DNA of 64,000 nt from Tenacibaculum larymnensis (GTDB lineage: Bacteria > Bacteroidota > Bacteroidia > Flavobacteriales > Flavobacteriaceae), in NCBI RefSeq assembly GCF_028829235.1, contig NZ_JAIWJY010000006.1:62001-126000 (forward strand). The letters are read 5' to 3'. Within the stretch, counting starts at the first letter, position 1, and every line of letters begins with the position of its first letter. The notes beneath the pieces are model-generated. The model saw only the letters and a list, made by a program, of their open reading frames with translations, did no database searches and was not told where the DNA came from. A program made the translations under genes and the position numbers. Positions 44,269-53,424 of this stretch are shown one piece after another.

Positions 44269-44674
44269 TATCAGCGCCAAAGCAACTGGCGGAAGAAACG
44301 GACATGTAAAAAGTGAAAACGGAGTTTTAGAACTTGATGTTAGACACCCGAAAGCACTGGGAGGAGCTAATGACGATTATCCAAATCCTGAAATGCTTTT
44401 TGCAGCAGGGTATTCAGCTTGTTTTGATAGTGCATTAAACTTAGTCATCAAAAAATCTAAAATCAACACGGGTACAACTACTGTTAAAGCAACAGTTAGT
44501 ATTGGTCAAATAGAAAATGGTGGTTTTGGACTTGCAGTAGCATTAGATGTAAATATTCCCGATGTTTCTTTAGAAGAAGCAAAAACCTTAACCGAAAAAG
44601 CACATCAAGTTTGTCCTTACTCAAATGCTACAAGAGGAAATATTGAAGTAAAATTAAATACAACAAATAATTAA
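44243..44674 (+). CDS. ohr: Organic hydroperoxide resistance protein
   Basis: 143 aa, typical length. The catalytic pair is Cys60 (YSACFDSAL) and Cys124 (VCPYSNATRGN), with NPEMLFAAGY. It reduces organic hydroperoxides with lipoyl-type reductants in the cytoplasm. It sits directly behind its repressor gene. Confidence 0.95.
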   Translation: MEKIKPIYNISAKATGGRNGHVKSENGVLELDVRHPKALGGANDDYPNPEMLFAAGYSACFDSALNLVIKKSKINTGTTTVKATVSIGQIENGGFGLAVALDVNIPDVSLEEAKTLTEKAHQVCPYSNATRGNIEVKLNTTNN

Positions 44675-44685
44675 ATATTAATATA

Positions 44686-45321
44686 ATGTCATTAATAGAA
44701 AATCTTAACTGGAGACATGCTGTAAAAGCTTTTGATCCAAATAAAAAAGTAAGTGAAGAAAATATTGAAAAAATTATTGAAGCTGCTAGATTAGCACCAA
44801 CCTCATCGGGGTTACAACAATTTAGAGTTATTTCGATATCAAATCAGGAGGTTAAAGAAAAGCTAATACAAGGAGCTTTAAACCCTGATTCTATGAAAGA
44901 CTGTTCACATGTGTTAGTTTTTGCTGCTTGGGACAACTATACAGCTGAAAGAATAGACAAAGTTTTCGACTATACTACAGATGAAAGAGGATTACCTAGA
45001 GGTAGATTTAGTAGCTATACAGACATGCTTAAAAAAGTGTATTTAGAGCTTCCAAATGAAGTTAACTTTGCACACACATCTAGACAAACTTATATTGCTT
45101 TAGGTTTAGCTTTAGCACAAGCAGCTGAATTAAAAGTAGATACTTGTCCTGCTGAAGGGTTTGACAATAAAGTAGTTGATGAAGTTTTAGAATTAGATAA
45201 AATGGGCTTAAAAAGTGTATCATTGATGTACATTGGTTATGCCGACGATGAAAAGGACTGGATTAAACCAATGAAAAAAGTTAGAATTCCTAGAGATGAA
45301 TTCGTTATTGATGTAAAATAG
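44686..45321 (+). CDS. Oxygen-insensitive NAD(P)H nitroreductase family protein
   Basis: 211 aa. WRHAVKAFDPNKKVSEE, AARLAPTSSGLQQFRVI (FMN-binding) and a C-terminal DEKDWIKPMKKVRIPRDEFV place it in the NfsB/NfnB family. An FMN flavoenzyme for quinones or nitro compounds. It starts 11 bp after ohr and ends at a terminator, so it is likely part of the peroxide-response operon. Confidence 0.9.
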   Translation: MSLIENLNWRHAVKAFDPNKKVSEENIEKIIEAARLAPTSSGLQQFRVISISNQEVKEKLIQGALNPDSMKDCSHVLVFAAWDNYTAERIDKVFDYTTDERGLPRGRFSSYTDMLKKVYLELPNEVNFAHTSRQTYIALGLALAQAAELKVDTCPAEGFDNKVVDEVLELDKMGLKSVSLMYIGYADDEKDWIKPMKKVRIPRDEFVIDVK

Positions 45322-45365
45322 TACAGCAATAAACAACGTTTTATCAAAAAGTAAAACACTCAACT

Positions 45366-45416
45366 AAATGCTTTTCTTACAGCTTTGCCTGTTTATAGAA
45401 AAGCATTTGTTTTTTA
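45366..45416 (+). terminator. Terminator of the ohr operon
   Basis: AAATGCTTTTCT and AGAAAAGCATTT form a 12-bp stem with a 19-nt loop; GTTTTTTA follows. Confidence 0.85.
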
Positions 45417-45504
45417 ATTAACGTAAAATCCATACTTCATTTTAAAATGAAGTAGGATATAAAAGCGTCATGTACTTTTACACTCTAACAACAATAAGGT
45501 AACT

Positions 45505-45975
45505 ATGAACGCTATAGAAAATATACTATTAAACTTTTCAGAAACAAGAAGACGAAGCATAAAACTGTGGAAAGGGATTCCTGATGAATTTTTAAACTGG
45601 AAACCTGATGCAGAAGCCTTCTCAATTATCGAAATGATAAGACACACCCTAGAAGGTGAACATTTATTTCATACAATTATTAAAAACAGAGGTGATTTAG
45701 GTGACTATAAATCTCCTTGGGAAAATTTAGCGTACTCAGATTTAAAAAATGAACTTAGCTTTGCTGAAAAATATCATAACAGTTTTATAGAGATGATAAG
45801 AACACTTAATGAAGCTGATTTAGAGAATATACGCATTGAACGAAAAGAAGTTAATCAAAGTAAAACATTAGGAGATTATTTAAACAGAATGGTGTATCAT
45901 GAAGCTGTTCATGCTGGTCAACTGTTAGGATATTTAAGAACACTTAATGTTAAACGCTCTCTAATATGGGATTAA
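45505..45975 (+). CDS. DinB-family four-helix protein
   Basis: 156 aa. DinB metal ligands: His at MIRHTLEGEHLFH and the C-terminal MVYHEAVHAGQLLGYLR (HxxxH). Members include bacillithiol and mycothiol transferases. The stop is in the same frame as the next gene, with no start codon between. Confidence 0.85.
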   Translation: MNAIENILLNFSETRRRSIKLWKGIPDEFLNWKPDAEAFSIIEMIRHTLEGEHLFHTIIKNRGDLGDYKSPWENLAYSDLKNELSFAEKYHNSFIEMIRTLNEADLENIRIERKEVNQSKTLGDYLNRMVYHEAVHAGQLLGYLRTLNVKRSLIWD

Positions 45976-46062
45976 AACAATATAAAATTTACTACTATCG
46001 AAGAGTTAGAACATCAGTTTAGTAAAATCGCTGCTATTTTAGGAGATAAGTCTCGTGCTATC

Positions 46063-46686
46063 ATGTTGTGGAATTTACTAGACGGTAGAGCCTACACTGC
46101 TACAGAATTAGCAACAAGTGCAAATATATCGTTGCAATCAGCAAGTAATCATTTAAAAAAATTGGTTTCAGCAAACATCTTATCAGTTGAAAAACAAGGA
46201 AGACATCGCTACTTTAAATTTGCTAACGAAGATGCTGCACAGGTTATAGAATCAATGGCTAGTTTAATCTCTATAGATAACGATTACAAGAAAATTAAAA
46301 CTCCTAAACTGAATGATTTTACCTACGCTAGAACTTGCTACGATCATTTAGCTGGCAGCCTTGGTGTAAAAATGACAACTTCTTTATTAAACAATAAGAT
46401 CATTAAAATTTCTGATAAAAATTATGTTGTTACTCAATATGGAAAAGAATGGTTTAATGAAGTTGGCGTAGATATTAACGTTATTCAACTTAAAAAACGT
46501 TCTTTTGCTCATCAATGTTTAGATTGGAGTGAAAGAAAGCATCATATTGCAGGGGCATTGGGAGCTTCTCTTCTCGAAGTAATGATAAAAAAAGATTGGT
46601 TACGTAAAAAACCAAACTCTAGAGAAGTTATTATTACCTCTATTGGTAGAATAGAATTAAAAAATAGGCTAAATTTAGAGGTGTAA
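46063..46686 (+). CDS. ArsR-like winged-helix regulator, N-terminus without an ordinary start codon
   Basis: 207 aa from the first ATG. The winged helix is AYTATELATSANISLQSASNHLKKLVSANILSVEKQGRHRYF. The frame is open upstream back to the dinB stop at 45975 and encodes a well-formed extension (FTTIEELEHQFSKIAAILGD, then KSRAI) that belongs to the family's first helix. It contains no ATG, GTG or TTG in frame. The real start may be an ATA or ATT, or an ATG may have been lost. The C-terminal half contains two degenerate repeated helical segments. The target is unknown. Confidence 0.75.
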   Translation: MLWNLLDGRAYTATELATSANISLQSASNHLKKLVSANILSVEKQGRHRYFKFANEDAAQVIESMASLISIDNDYKKIKTPKLNDFTYARTCYDHLAGSLGVKMTTSLLNNKIIKISDKNYVVTQYGKEWFNEVGVDINVIQLKKRSFAHQCLDWSERKHHIAGALGASLLEVMIKKDWLRKKPNSREVIITSIGRIELKNRLNLEV

Positions 46687-46700
46687 AAATATCATTACCC

Positions 46701-47378
46701 TTGAAGAAGCTACTCTACATACTACTCTTTTTTCAACTTTCAGTTCAAGCACAACAAATATTATTTGTTGGAAATAGTTTAACCTATACGAACAACATAC
46801 CTAAAATGTTAGAGTATATCGGAAAACAACAAGGAATTACTATTAAAACCAAAAGCTTATGTTTTCCTAATTATGCTATTATTGATCATATTAACGACGG
46901 AAAACTTCAAAAACTATTAGCAAAAAAACAATTCGATTATCTAATTATTCAACAAGGTCCTTCCTCACAAGCAGAAGGAAGAAGAATGCTAATACAAGAC
47001 GGAGCTACTTTACAAGCACTTTGTGAGAAATACAACACCAAACTTGGTTACTTTATGGTATGGCCATCTGTTAGATATTACCATACTTTTGATAAAGTAA
47101 TAGAGAATCATAAATCTGCCGCCAAACAGAATAATGCTTTATTGTTTCCTGTGGGAAATATATGGAAAGAATACAATTCCTATAAAGGTAAAGAATCTTT
47201 ATATAGCTTGGATAACTTCCATCCTTCTACTGCTGGAAGTTTTGTAGCTGCTCTTACTGTTTTTCATCAATTATATCCTACAAAAAACCTTCAACAACTC
47301 CCTTTTAAAAAAAATAAAAAATGGGTAGCTGATGAAGATTCTTTTAACTTATTAATTCAGTTAGTACAAAAACATTAA
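46701..47378 (+). CDS. Secreted SGNH/GDSL hydrolase-like protein
   Basis: 225 aa from a TTG at 46701 (KKLLYILLFFQLSVQAQ signal peptide follows; no better start). Block I is FVGNSLTYTNNIP (nucleophile Ser in GNSLT), block III IIQQGPSSQ, and block V DNFHPSTAGS with the catalytic Asp-His pair. It probably removes ester groups from polysaccharides. It overlaps the convergent TPR gene by 4 bp. Confidence 0.82.
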   Translation: MKKLLYILLFFQLSVQAQQILFVGNSLTYTNNIPKMLEYIGKQQGITIKTKSLCFPNYAIIDHINDGKLQKLLAKKQFDYLIIQQGPSSQAEGRRMLIQDGATLQALCEKYNTKLGYFMVWPSVRYYHTFDKVIENHKSAAKQNNALLFPVGNIWKEYNSYKGKESLYSLDNFHPSTAGSFVAALTVFHQLYPTKNLQQLPFKKNKKWVADEDSFNLLIQLVQKH

Positions 47379-48001
47379 GACTTCATACATTTTTTCAACA
47401 CCTGTTCTGCTCTTTGTACATTAAACTTAGGATAAAACTTTTCTTTTATTTTTTCTTCCTTTCCTAACTCAATAGCTCTTTTTACATTATTACAAAAAGG
47501 TTCTGTAGATTGTCCAAAAAAACGAGCTGCTCCCATATCAGATTCTGCCTTACTTAAAATAACTCTCGGATTATTAGGAGCTATTTTCAATGCTTTTTCA
47601 TACAACGCTGCATTTTTCATCGACATAGTCATCCCGTACTTCTGTCCATCAAAAGCCATATATGAAACATGTAATAATGCCTGTGTAATTAATATTTCCG
47701 GATTTTCTGGTGAAATAGATTTTGCAGTATCTAAAAACTCTTGTGCCTTATTTAATTTGGCAATTAACGATGCTTCTTCTTTTATTTGAAAACTCTCTAA
47801 GATGTTAATCATCCCTGCATAATAAGACGGTAACCAGTTGTCTTTTTCAGCTTTAGAAATTCGCTCGAATAATTGAGCTGCCTCCGTTGTTTTATTCCCT
47901 TTCCAAAGCTCAAAGGCTTTTGCCATTCCTTTTTCGTATTTATCTTGTGCTGATATACTTACTGTAAATACTAATACTAAAACTATAATAATTTTCTTCA
48001 T
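47375..48001 (-). CDS. Secreted TPR-like protein
   Basis: 208 aa. Signal peptide (MKKIIIVLVLVFTVSISAQ), then helical repeats resembling TPRs (LFERISKAEKDNWLPSYYAG; PNNPRVILSKAE). It lies 102 bp downstream of the TonB receptor on the same strand and could be cotranscribed. Function unknown. Confidence 0.78.
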   Translation of the reverse strand: MKKIIIVLVLVFTVSISAQDKYEKGMAKAFELWKGNKTTEAAQLFERISKAEKDNWLPSYYAGMINILESFQIKEEASLIAKLNKAQEFLDTAKSISPENPEILITQALLHVSYMAFDGQKYGMTMSMKNAALYEKALKIAPNNPRVILSKAESDMGAARFFGQSTEPFCNNVKRAIELGKEEKIKEKFYPKFNVQRAEQVLKKCMKS

Positions 48002-48102
48002 GTTAATTGATTTTAATTAATGCTTCAAATATCTTTTTATTGTTATTATTTATATAAAATACTATAATGAACTGTTGCTTTTTATAACTGAATTGTCATT
48101 GT

Positions 48103-50259
48103 TTAAAGGTTATTTAACTGGTTATCTTTTTTATTATCACTTATCGTCCAAAAGAATCCAACAAAAAAGAAACTATCAGCCGATGGTATTATAGCTTGTC
48201 GATTGTAAGTCCCTACTGAGTTTGGTGTGTTTTTATAATTATACCCAAATACGTTTTGAGTACCTAAAACATTATTTACCGAGAAATACAGTATTTTTTG
48301 TTGGCTAATTAGGTATGCCCAATTCAAGCTTACAGAATTATAATTCTTTGTTTTTTGGTTTAAAAACCCACCTTTATTAGGATTTGTATAACTTCTACCT
48401 GAAGCAAAATTATAACTCATCCCAATTTGACTTTTCCAATCTTCTATCCAATGTTTTGCTACGACCGATAAGTTGTGTTTTGATGCAAAATTTGGTGTAG
48501 CTTTTGTTGAGTAATTTTTATAATCTCTTTCTGTATCTAAAAACGAATAAGAAACCCAATAATCTGTGTTTTTTATATTTTTATTATCTCTCCAAAAAAC
48601 ATCTATTCCTTTAGAAAATCCTTCTCCTAAGTTTGAGTAATTAGAATATGGCAACGCTATGTCAGTATCATATTTTACTAAATCTTGATACTTTTTATAA
48701 TACCCTTCTATTCTTAAAATCTGTTTGTTTTTTACATACTGATAATTTGCTATAAAATGAGAAGTGTTTTCTGCTTTAAATTGTGTGTTGAATTTTAAGT
48801 ACTCATTCTTAGGGTTTTGATAAAAACGTCCGTAAGCAAATGAAAACTGTGCATTTTCTCCTGATTTGTATGCTATAGAAGCTCTTGGAGAAACTGTAAA
48901 TTCATCTAACAACTCAGAGTTTTCTATACGTACTCCTACTTTTGTTGCTAGTTTCTTAGAAAAGAAGATATCTGCTTCAACAAAACTTCCAAAGATATTA
49001 TTATCAAATCCATAAGTAGCATTTCCATTCGTTTCACTGTTGTAATCTTCAGAGAAATCAGTTATAAAATACTCTGCACCAAAACTTAATTTAAATCGGT
49101 TTGAAAATCTCTTTTTTAATGTTGCTTTAACATGAGCTGAGTTTTCATTATCTACAACTTTATCATTCAGTATATTCATTTTTGAATTATCGTTGGTAAA
49201 CGATGCTCCACCTGAAATTGTCCAGTTATTAGCTAAATGTTGTTTATAGGAACCATTGAAATACAAGTTTCTATTTTTCAATCCAAAACGAAATCCATCT
49301 TCATAATTAATATCCTCTTGAATCATATCAAAATCAGTATAACTATAAGCTCCGTACAACTTCAACAAAGACTCATTTTTAAATCTAAAACGATATACAG
49401 CTTCACCATTTAATGATTGTACTGGTTTGTTCCAAGTATTCCTATCGGGAAATAATTTTTGATAAGGTGCTAAATTGATATACGAAGCGTTCACACTTAG
49501 CGAGTTTTTTCCAAATACCTGAGTATTTCCTACTCCTAAACCAACCGTCATTAATGAGATATCAGTTTTTTCTTTGATGGCTTCGTCATTTGTGTTCAGT
49601 AATAAAACACTCGATAGCGCTTGACCGTATTCTGCTGAATAGCCTCCTGTAGAAAATGTAATTCCTTTAAACAAAAAAGGAGAAAATCGTCCGCGAGTAG
49701 GGATGTTACGCGCAGAAGGACTGTACGGTGTAAATACGCGGATTCCATCTATAAAAATTTGTGTCTCGTCTGCCTCTCCTCCACGAACAAATAAACGCCC
49801 ATCTTCACTAACCGAAGAAGTACCTGGCAAGGTTTGTAGCGCACCAACAAAATCTCCCAGAGCACTTGCTGTTGTTACTACATCTAAAGGTTTTAACGCT
49901 GTTACTTTTGCATTATCTCCTGCTTCAAAAGTTCCTGCATTTATATTTACTGCATCCAAAGTATTAACATCTTCTCGAAGTACTATTTTTAAGTTTTTGA
50001 ACATTGAAACATTCGCTGTTTTTATATATGTTTCAAATGAAATAAAAGACACCGTTAATGTTTGTTGTCCTTTCTCTGAAGTTGTAAATGAGAAATTTCC
50101 TTTTTCGTCAGATGAAGTTCCGTCGTAAGTTCCTTCTAAGTATACATTTGCCCCTTCTATAGGATGACCTTTTGTATCGGTTACTTTTCCTGAAATAGTT
50201 GTTTGTGCAATTAATAGTGTATGCATTAAAAAGCATATAGCAAGTAATAAATGTTTCAT
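48103..50259 (-). CDS. TonB-dependent receptor with CarboxypepD_reg-like domain
   Basis: 718 aa from the ATG at 50259. Signal peptide, then a carboxypeptidase-regulatory-like domain (ISGKVTDTKGHPIEGANVYLEG), plug (about 120-230, FVRGGEADETQIFIDG), and a 22-strand barrel ending in a hydrophobic-aromatic region near the C-terminus. It imports a ligand across the outer membrane using TonB energy; the ligand is unknown. No SusD partner is adjacent, so a siderophore-type or peptide substrate is as likely as a glycan. Confidence 0.92.
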   Translation of the reverse strand: MKHLLLAICFLMHTLLIAQTTISGKVTDTKGHPIEGANVYLEGTYDGTSSDEKGNFSFTTSEKGQQTLTVSFISFETYIKTANVSMFKNLKIVLREDVNTLDAVNINAGTFEAGDNAKVTALKPLDVVTTASALGDFVGALQTLPGTSSVSEDGRLFVRGGEADETQIFIDGIRVFTPYSPSARNIPTRGRFSPFLFKGITFSTGGYSAEYGQALSSVLLLNTNDEAIKEKTDISLMTVGLGVGNTQVFGKNSLSVNASYINLAPYQKLFPDRNTWNKPVQSLNGEAVYRFRFKNESLLKLYGAYSYTDFDMIQEDINYEDGFRFGLKNRNLYFNGSYKQHLANNWTISGGASFTNDNSKMNILNDKVVDNENSAHVKATLKKRFSNRFKLSFGAEYFITDFSEDYNSETNGNATYGFDNNIFGSFVEADIFFSKKLATKVGVRIENSELLDEFTVSPRASIAYKSGENAQFSFAYGRFYQNPKNEYLKFNTQFKAENTSHFIANYQYVKNKQILRIEGYYKKYQDLVKYDTDIALPYSNYSNLGEGFSKGIDVFWRDNKNIKNTDYWVSYSFLDTERDYKNYSTKATPNFASKHNLSVVAKHWIEDWKSQIGMSYNFASGRSYTNPNKGGFLNQKTKNYNSVSLNWAYLISQQKILYFSVNNVLGTQNVFGYNYKNTPNSVGTYNRQAIIPSADSFFFVGFFWTISDNKKDNQLNNL

Positions 50260-50494
50260 TCTGTTTGTTTTTGACACCACAAAACTGCTTTCTTTTTAAA
50301 CTTCAACACAAAAAGAAATACTCAACTGTATAATTTTACGGATGAATTGTTTTACGCATCAAAACTAAAACTACTTAACTATCTTCATTTTACCTTTCTT
50401 GCTTTTAATTATTCAAATCTTGCTAAATTTTAATACCCAACACTTACAATACTTTTGATAATGTTGTACTTTTACATAGTATAAATTAAGAAGA

Positions 50495-51142
50495 ATGGCA
50501 CACGATTTAAGTGACTATAGAAAATCTTACGAAAAAAGAGAGTTACTAGAGAATAACTGTCCTGAAAATCCTATTGAATTATTTAGGGATTGGTTTTTTA
50601 CTGCAGATGAATCTGAAATGGTAGATGAAGCAAATGCTATGACAATTGCATCTATTGGGTTAGATGGTTTTCCAAAAAGTAGAGTTGTTTTATTAAAGAA
50701 ATATACATGGGAAGGTTTTATTTTTTATACCAACTATAATTCAGAAAAAGGAAAGGCTATTTTAAACAACAATCATGTGTGTTTGTCATTTTTCTGGTCT
50801 GGTTTAGAGCAACAAATTATTATTAAAGGGAAAGCTGAAAAACTTGCTGAGAATTTATCTGATGGTTATTTCGAATCGAGACCAGACGGAAGTAAATTAG
50901 GTGCTTGGGCTTCTAACCAAAGTGAAGTAGTGACTTCTCGTAATGAGCTAGATAACAATCTTGTTTCCTTTGAAAAAAAGTTTGAAAATCAAGACATACC
51001 TAGGCCCAAACATTGGGGTGGTTTTCTAGTTAAACCTGTTTCTATTGAGTTTTGGCAAGGACGACCTAACCGTATGCACGATCGTATTAGATATACTTTA
51101 CAAAAAGATTTTTCTTGGAAACTTGAACGTTTAGCTCCTTAG
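50495..51142 (+). CDS. pdxH: Pyridoxamine 5'-phosphate oxidase
   Basis: 215 aa. Characteristic SRVVLLKKY, FYTNYNSEKGKAI, EQQIIIKGKAEKL and a C-terminal FWQGRPNRMHDRIRY. An FMN enzyme making pyridoxal 5'-phosphate. First gene of a compact plus-strand run with sixA and ppx. Confidence 0.97.
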   Translation: MAHDLSDYRKSYEKRELLENNCPENPIELFRDWFFTADESEMVDEANAMTIASIGLDGFPKSRVVLLKKYTWEGFIFYTNYNSEKGKAILNNNHVCLSFFWSGLEQQIIIKGKAEKLAENLSDGYFESRPDGSKLGAWASNQSEVVTSRNELDNNLVSFEKKFENQDIPRPKHWGGFLVKPVSIEFWQGRPNRMHDRIRYTLQKDFSWKLERLAP

Positions 51143-51172
51143 TTTTATATTTACATAGCATTTTATAATTAA

Positions 51173-51661
51173 ATGAAAACACTTTATATCGTTCGTCACG
51201 CGAAATCATCTTGGAAATATGAGAGCGTTAAAGATATTGACAGACCATTAAAAGAACGTGGTATTAACGATGCCCATCTTTTATCTAAGTACCTAGCAGG
51301 AGAAATACAAAGACCCGATGTATTTCTTTCTAGTAGTGCCAATAGAGCACTTCATACGGCTGTTATTTTTTGTGAGAACTTCGGATATCCTTTATCCAAC
51401 CTTAAAATAAAGCGCCAGCTGTATAGCTTTAGTGATGGGTATTTGGTAAAAACTGTAAAGGCTCTTGATGATAGCTTTAACAGTGCTATTGTATTTAGTC
51501 ACGATCACGGTATTAATAGTTTTGTTAATAAATTTGGAAATAAACCTATTGCCCATGTAGCTACTTGTGGTGTTGTTGGAATAGAGTTTGATACAAAACA
51601 TTGGAAAGATATTAAGAAAGGAAATACAATTTTAGTAGAATTTCCTAAAAACCATAGATAA
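51173..51661 (+). CDS. SixA-like histidine phosphatase
   Basis: 162 aa. The phosphohistidine motif is IVRHAKSSW (RHG-type, His8), with DRPLKERG and a second His in FSHDHGI. A branch-1 histidine phosphatase; the E. coli relative acts on phosphohistidine proteins. It lies between pdxH and ppx with 30 and 11 bp gaps. Confidence 0.88.
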   Translation: MKTLYIVRHAKSSWKYESVKDIDRPLKERGINDAHLLSKYLAGEIQRPDVFLSSSANRALHTAVIFCENFGYPLSNLKIKRQLYSFSDGYLVKTVKALDDSFNSAIVFSHDHGINSFVNKFGNKPIAHVATCGVVGIEFDTKHWKDIKKGNTILVEFPKNHR

Positions 51662-51672
51662 ATCAATACATT

Positions 51673-52566
51673 TTGAAGATAAAGAAGTACGGCGCTATTG
51701 ATATTGGATCTAATGCAGTAAGGTTATTAGTAGCCAACGTTATTGAAGAAAAAAACAAAGAACCACAGTTTAAAAAATCATCCTTAGTTCGTGTACCTAT
51801 TCGTTTGGGAGCTGACGCTTTTGTTTCTGGGAAAATTTCAGAGGCTAATACTCAAAGAATGCTTGATGCAATGCAAGCCTTTAAGTTAATCATGAAAATT
51901 CATGGTGTTGAAAAATACAAGGCCTGTGCAACATCGGCTATGCGAGAAGCAGAAAACGGAGAGGAAGTTGCTGCTACTATTTTAAAAAATACTGAAGTTA
52001 AAATTGATATTATTGATGGTAAAAAAGAAGCTGCAATAATCTCATCAACTGATTTAAATCAATTAATAAAATCTGAATCTACCTACTTATATGTAGATGT
52101 AGGTGGTGGTAGTACAGAGTTTACCTTATTTTCTAAAGGAAAAATTATAAACTCTAAATCCTTTAAAATAGGTACAGTTCGCGTACTTAACAACACCAAA
52201 CCTGAAAATAAAGCACTTTTTAAAAAGGTTCAAAAATGGATTGAAGAAAATACAAGCGAATACAAACGTATTTCTTTAATTGGTTCTGGTGGAAACATCA
52301 ACAAGCTATTTAAAATGTCTGGTAGAGATGCTGGTAAACCTATTTCTTATATTTATCTTAACGCTCAATATCAGTTCTTAAAAAAGATGAGTTATCAAGA
52401 ACGAATTTCAGAGTTAAGTTTAAATCCTGATAGAGCTGATGTAATTATTCCTGCTACAAAAATATACTTATCTGCCATGAAATGGAGTGGAGCAAGAAAA
52501 ATATATGTTCCTAAAATTGGACTTTCAGACGGAATCATAAAAAGTTTATATTTCAATAAGCTTTAA
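51673..52566 (+). CDS. Ppx/GppA-family exopolyphosphatase
   Basis: 297 aa from a TTG at 51673. AIDIGSNAVRLLV, YVDVGGGSTEFTLF and SLIGSGGNINKL are the actin-like ATPase-fold phosphate motifs. It is a short form with only domains I-II. It cleaves polyphosphate or pppGpp; which is not decided. Confidence 0.92.
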   Translation: MKIKKYGAIDIGSNAVRLLVANVIEEKNKEPQFKKSSLVRVPIRLGADAFVSGKISEANTQRMLDAMQAFKLIMKIHGVEKYKACATSAMREAENGEEVAATILKNTEVKIDIIDGKKEAAIISSTDLNQLIKSESTYLYVDVGGGSTEFTLFSKGKIINSKSFKIGTVRVLNNTKPENKALFKKVQKWIEENTSEYKRISLIGSGGNINKLFKMSGRDAGKPISYIYLNAQYQFLKKMSYQERISELSLNPDRADVIIPATKIYLSAMKWSGARKIYVPKIGLSDGIIKSLYFNKL

Positions 52567-52662
52567 CTTTTTTGTGACTCTTTTAATATTATAGTGTCAT
52601 ATAATAAGTAATTAGAGTTTTCTCTTATTTACTATGAATACTCTAACAAGTAATCAAAAAAT

Positions 52663-52690
52663 AAAACCGAGCTGTACAGCTCGGTTTTTT
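52663..52690. terminator. Bidirectional terminator
   Basis: CCGAGCTGTACAGCTCGG (52667-52684) is a perfect palindrome flanked by AAAA and TTTTTT, between ppx and the minus-strand YciI-like gene. Confidence 0.9.
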
Positions 52691-52976
52691 ATTTTACATA
52701 AGAATTTAAATTTTCTGTACTCATCATTGGCGAGAATTCAGTTAAACTATATTCAGCTAATCCTTTAACTATTAAAGGATCTTTACTTAATATTTCGATG
52801 ACCTCTTCTTTTGTACATGAATTAGACAATACTATTCCTCCTTCACGTGGTACTTTGGGTCCACCAATAATAAACTTACCTTTTTCATATTGTTCAGCTA
52901 CATAATCTCTATGTGATTCTGTGTATTTATTAACCTCTTCTATAGGTTTAATAAAATTAAAGTTGATTATAAACAT
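52689..52976 (-). CDS. YCII-domain protein
   Basis: 95 aa. The YciI pattern includes HRDYVAEQYEKGKFIIGGP with the His typical of the active-site region, then DPLIVKGLAEYSLTEF. Members are small dimeric enzymes or ligand-binding proteins. It begins 8 bp after the HxlR regulator stop and is probably its regulated partner. Confidence 0.88.
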   Translation of the reverse strand: MFIINFNFIKPIEEVNKYTESHRDYVAEQYEKGKFIIGGPKVPREGGIVLSNSCTKEEVIEILSKDPLIVKGLAEYSLTEFSPMMSTENLNSYVK

Positions 52977-52984
52977 ATCTGTTT

Positions 52985-53311
52985 TTAGTTAAATTTTTCT
53001 GACCATTTTGACGACCATTCTCTTAAAGGCTCAAACAGAACAAATAATTCTTCTCCTATATCTGTTAGTTTATAGCCTTCAACAACTTTTTCTATGATAA
53101 AGGTTTTCTGAAGCTCTTTTAACCTTGTATTCAAAGTTGTAGGTGAAATATCATTACATAGTTTTTCTAAATCACTAAATGATTTTGGAGCGTCATTCAA
53201 ATGCCAAATGATACTCATTGTCCAATTACGTCCTAACAAATCAAAAAGTGCCATAATAGGTTTTCCTGATTTAGAACCTCTTACTGATTTTCCTGGTTTG
53301 GGTATATTCAT
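52985..53311 (-). CDS. HxlR-family transcriptional regulator
   Basis: 108 aa from the ATG at 53311; a longer reading to 53395 would be made of promoter and operator sequence. FDLLGRNWTMSIIWHLNDAPKSFSDLEKLCNDISPTTLNTRLKEL is the HxlR/YodB winged helix, with a C-terminal LREWSSKW. There is no conserved Cys at the YodB position in the short form. It is probably autoregulatory through the palindrome that overlaps its promoter. Confidence 0.92.
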   Translation of the reverse strand: MNIPKPGKSVRGSKSGKPIMALFDLLGRNWTMSIIWHLNDAPKSFSDLEKLCNDISPTTLNTRLKELQKTFIIEKVVEGYKLTDIGEELFVLFEPLREWSSKWSEKFN

Positions 53312-53319
53312 ATTGCTTT

Positions 53320-53359
53320 CAAAACTACAATTTTTGTAGTTAACTACAAAAATTGTAGT
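53320..53359 (-). promoter_or_regulatory. HxlR operator-promoter with 36-bp perfect palindrome
   Basis: 53324-53359 is a perfect 36-bp palindrome made of two 17-bp dyads of the form ACTACAA-N3-TTGTAGT joined by 2 bp. On the minus strand TTG (53347-53349) and TAGTTTTG (53320-53327), 19 bp apart, fit the promoter consensus and lie inside the dyads. Repressor binding would block polymerase directly. Confidence 0.88.
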
Positions 53360-53424
53360 AGTTATTTTTAAAATAAAGCCGAATAAATAATTCATTCAGC
53401 TTTGTTTAATAATCAGAAGACTAT

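Noticed and set aside
53324-53359. Assigning the HxlR palindrome to the LuxR regulon because it also contains CTAC and GTAG half-sites
   Set aside because: The half-sites are 7 rather than 8 bp apart and overlap the promoter, which indicates a repressor site of a different protein.
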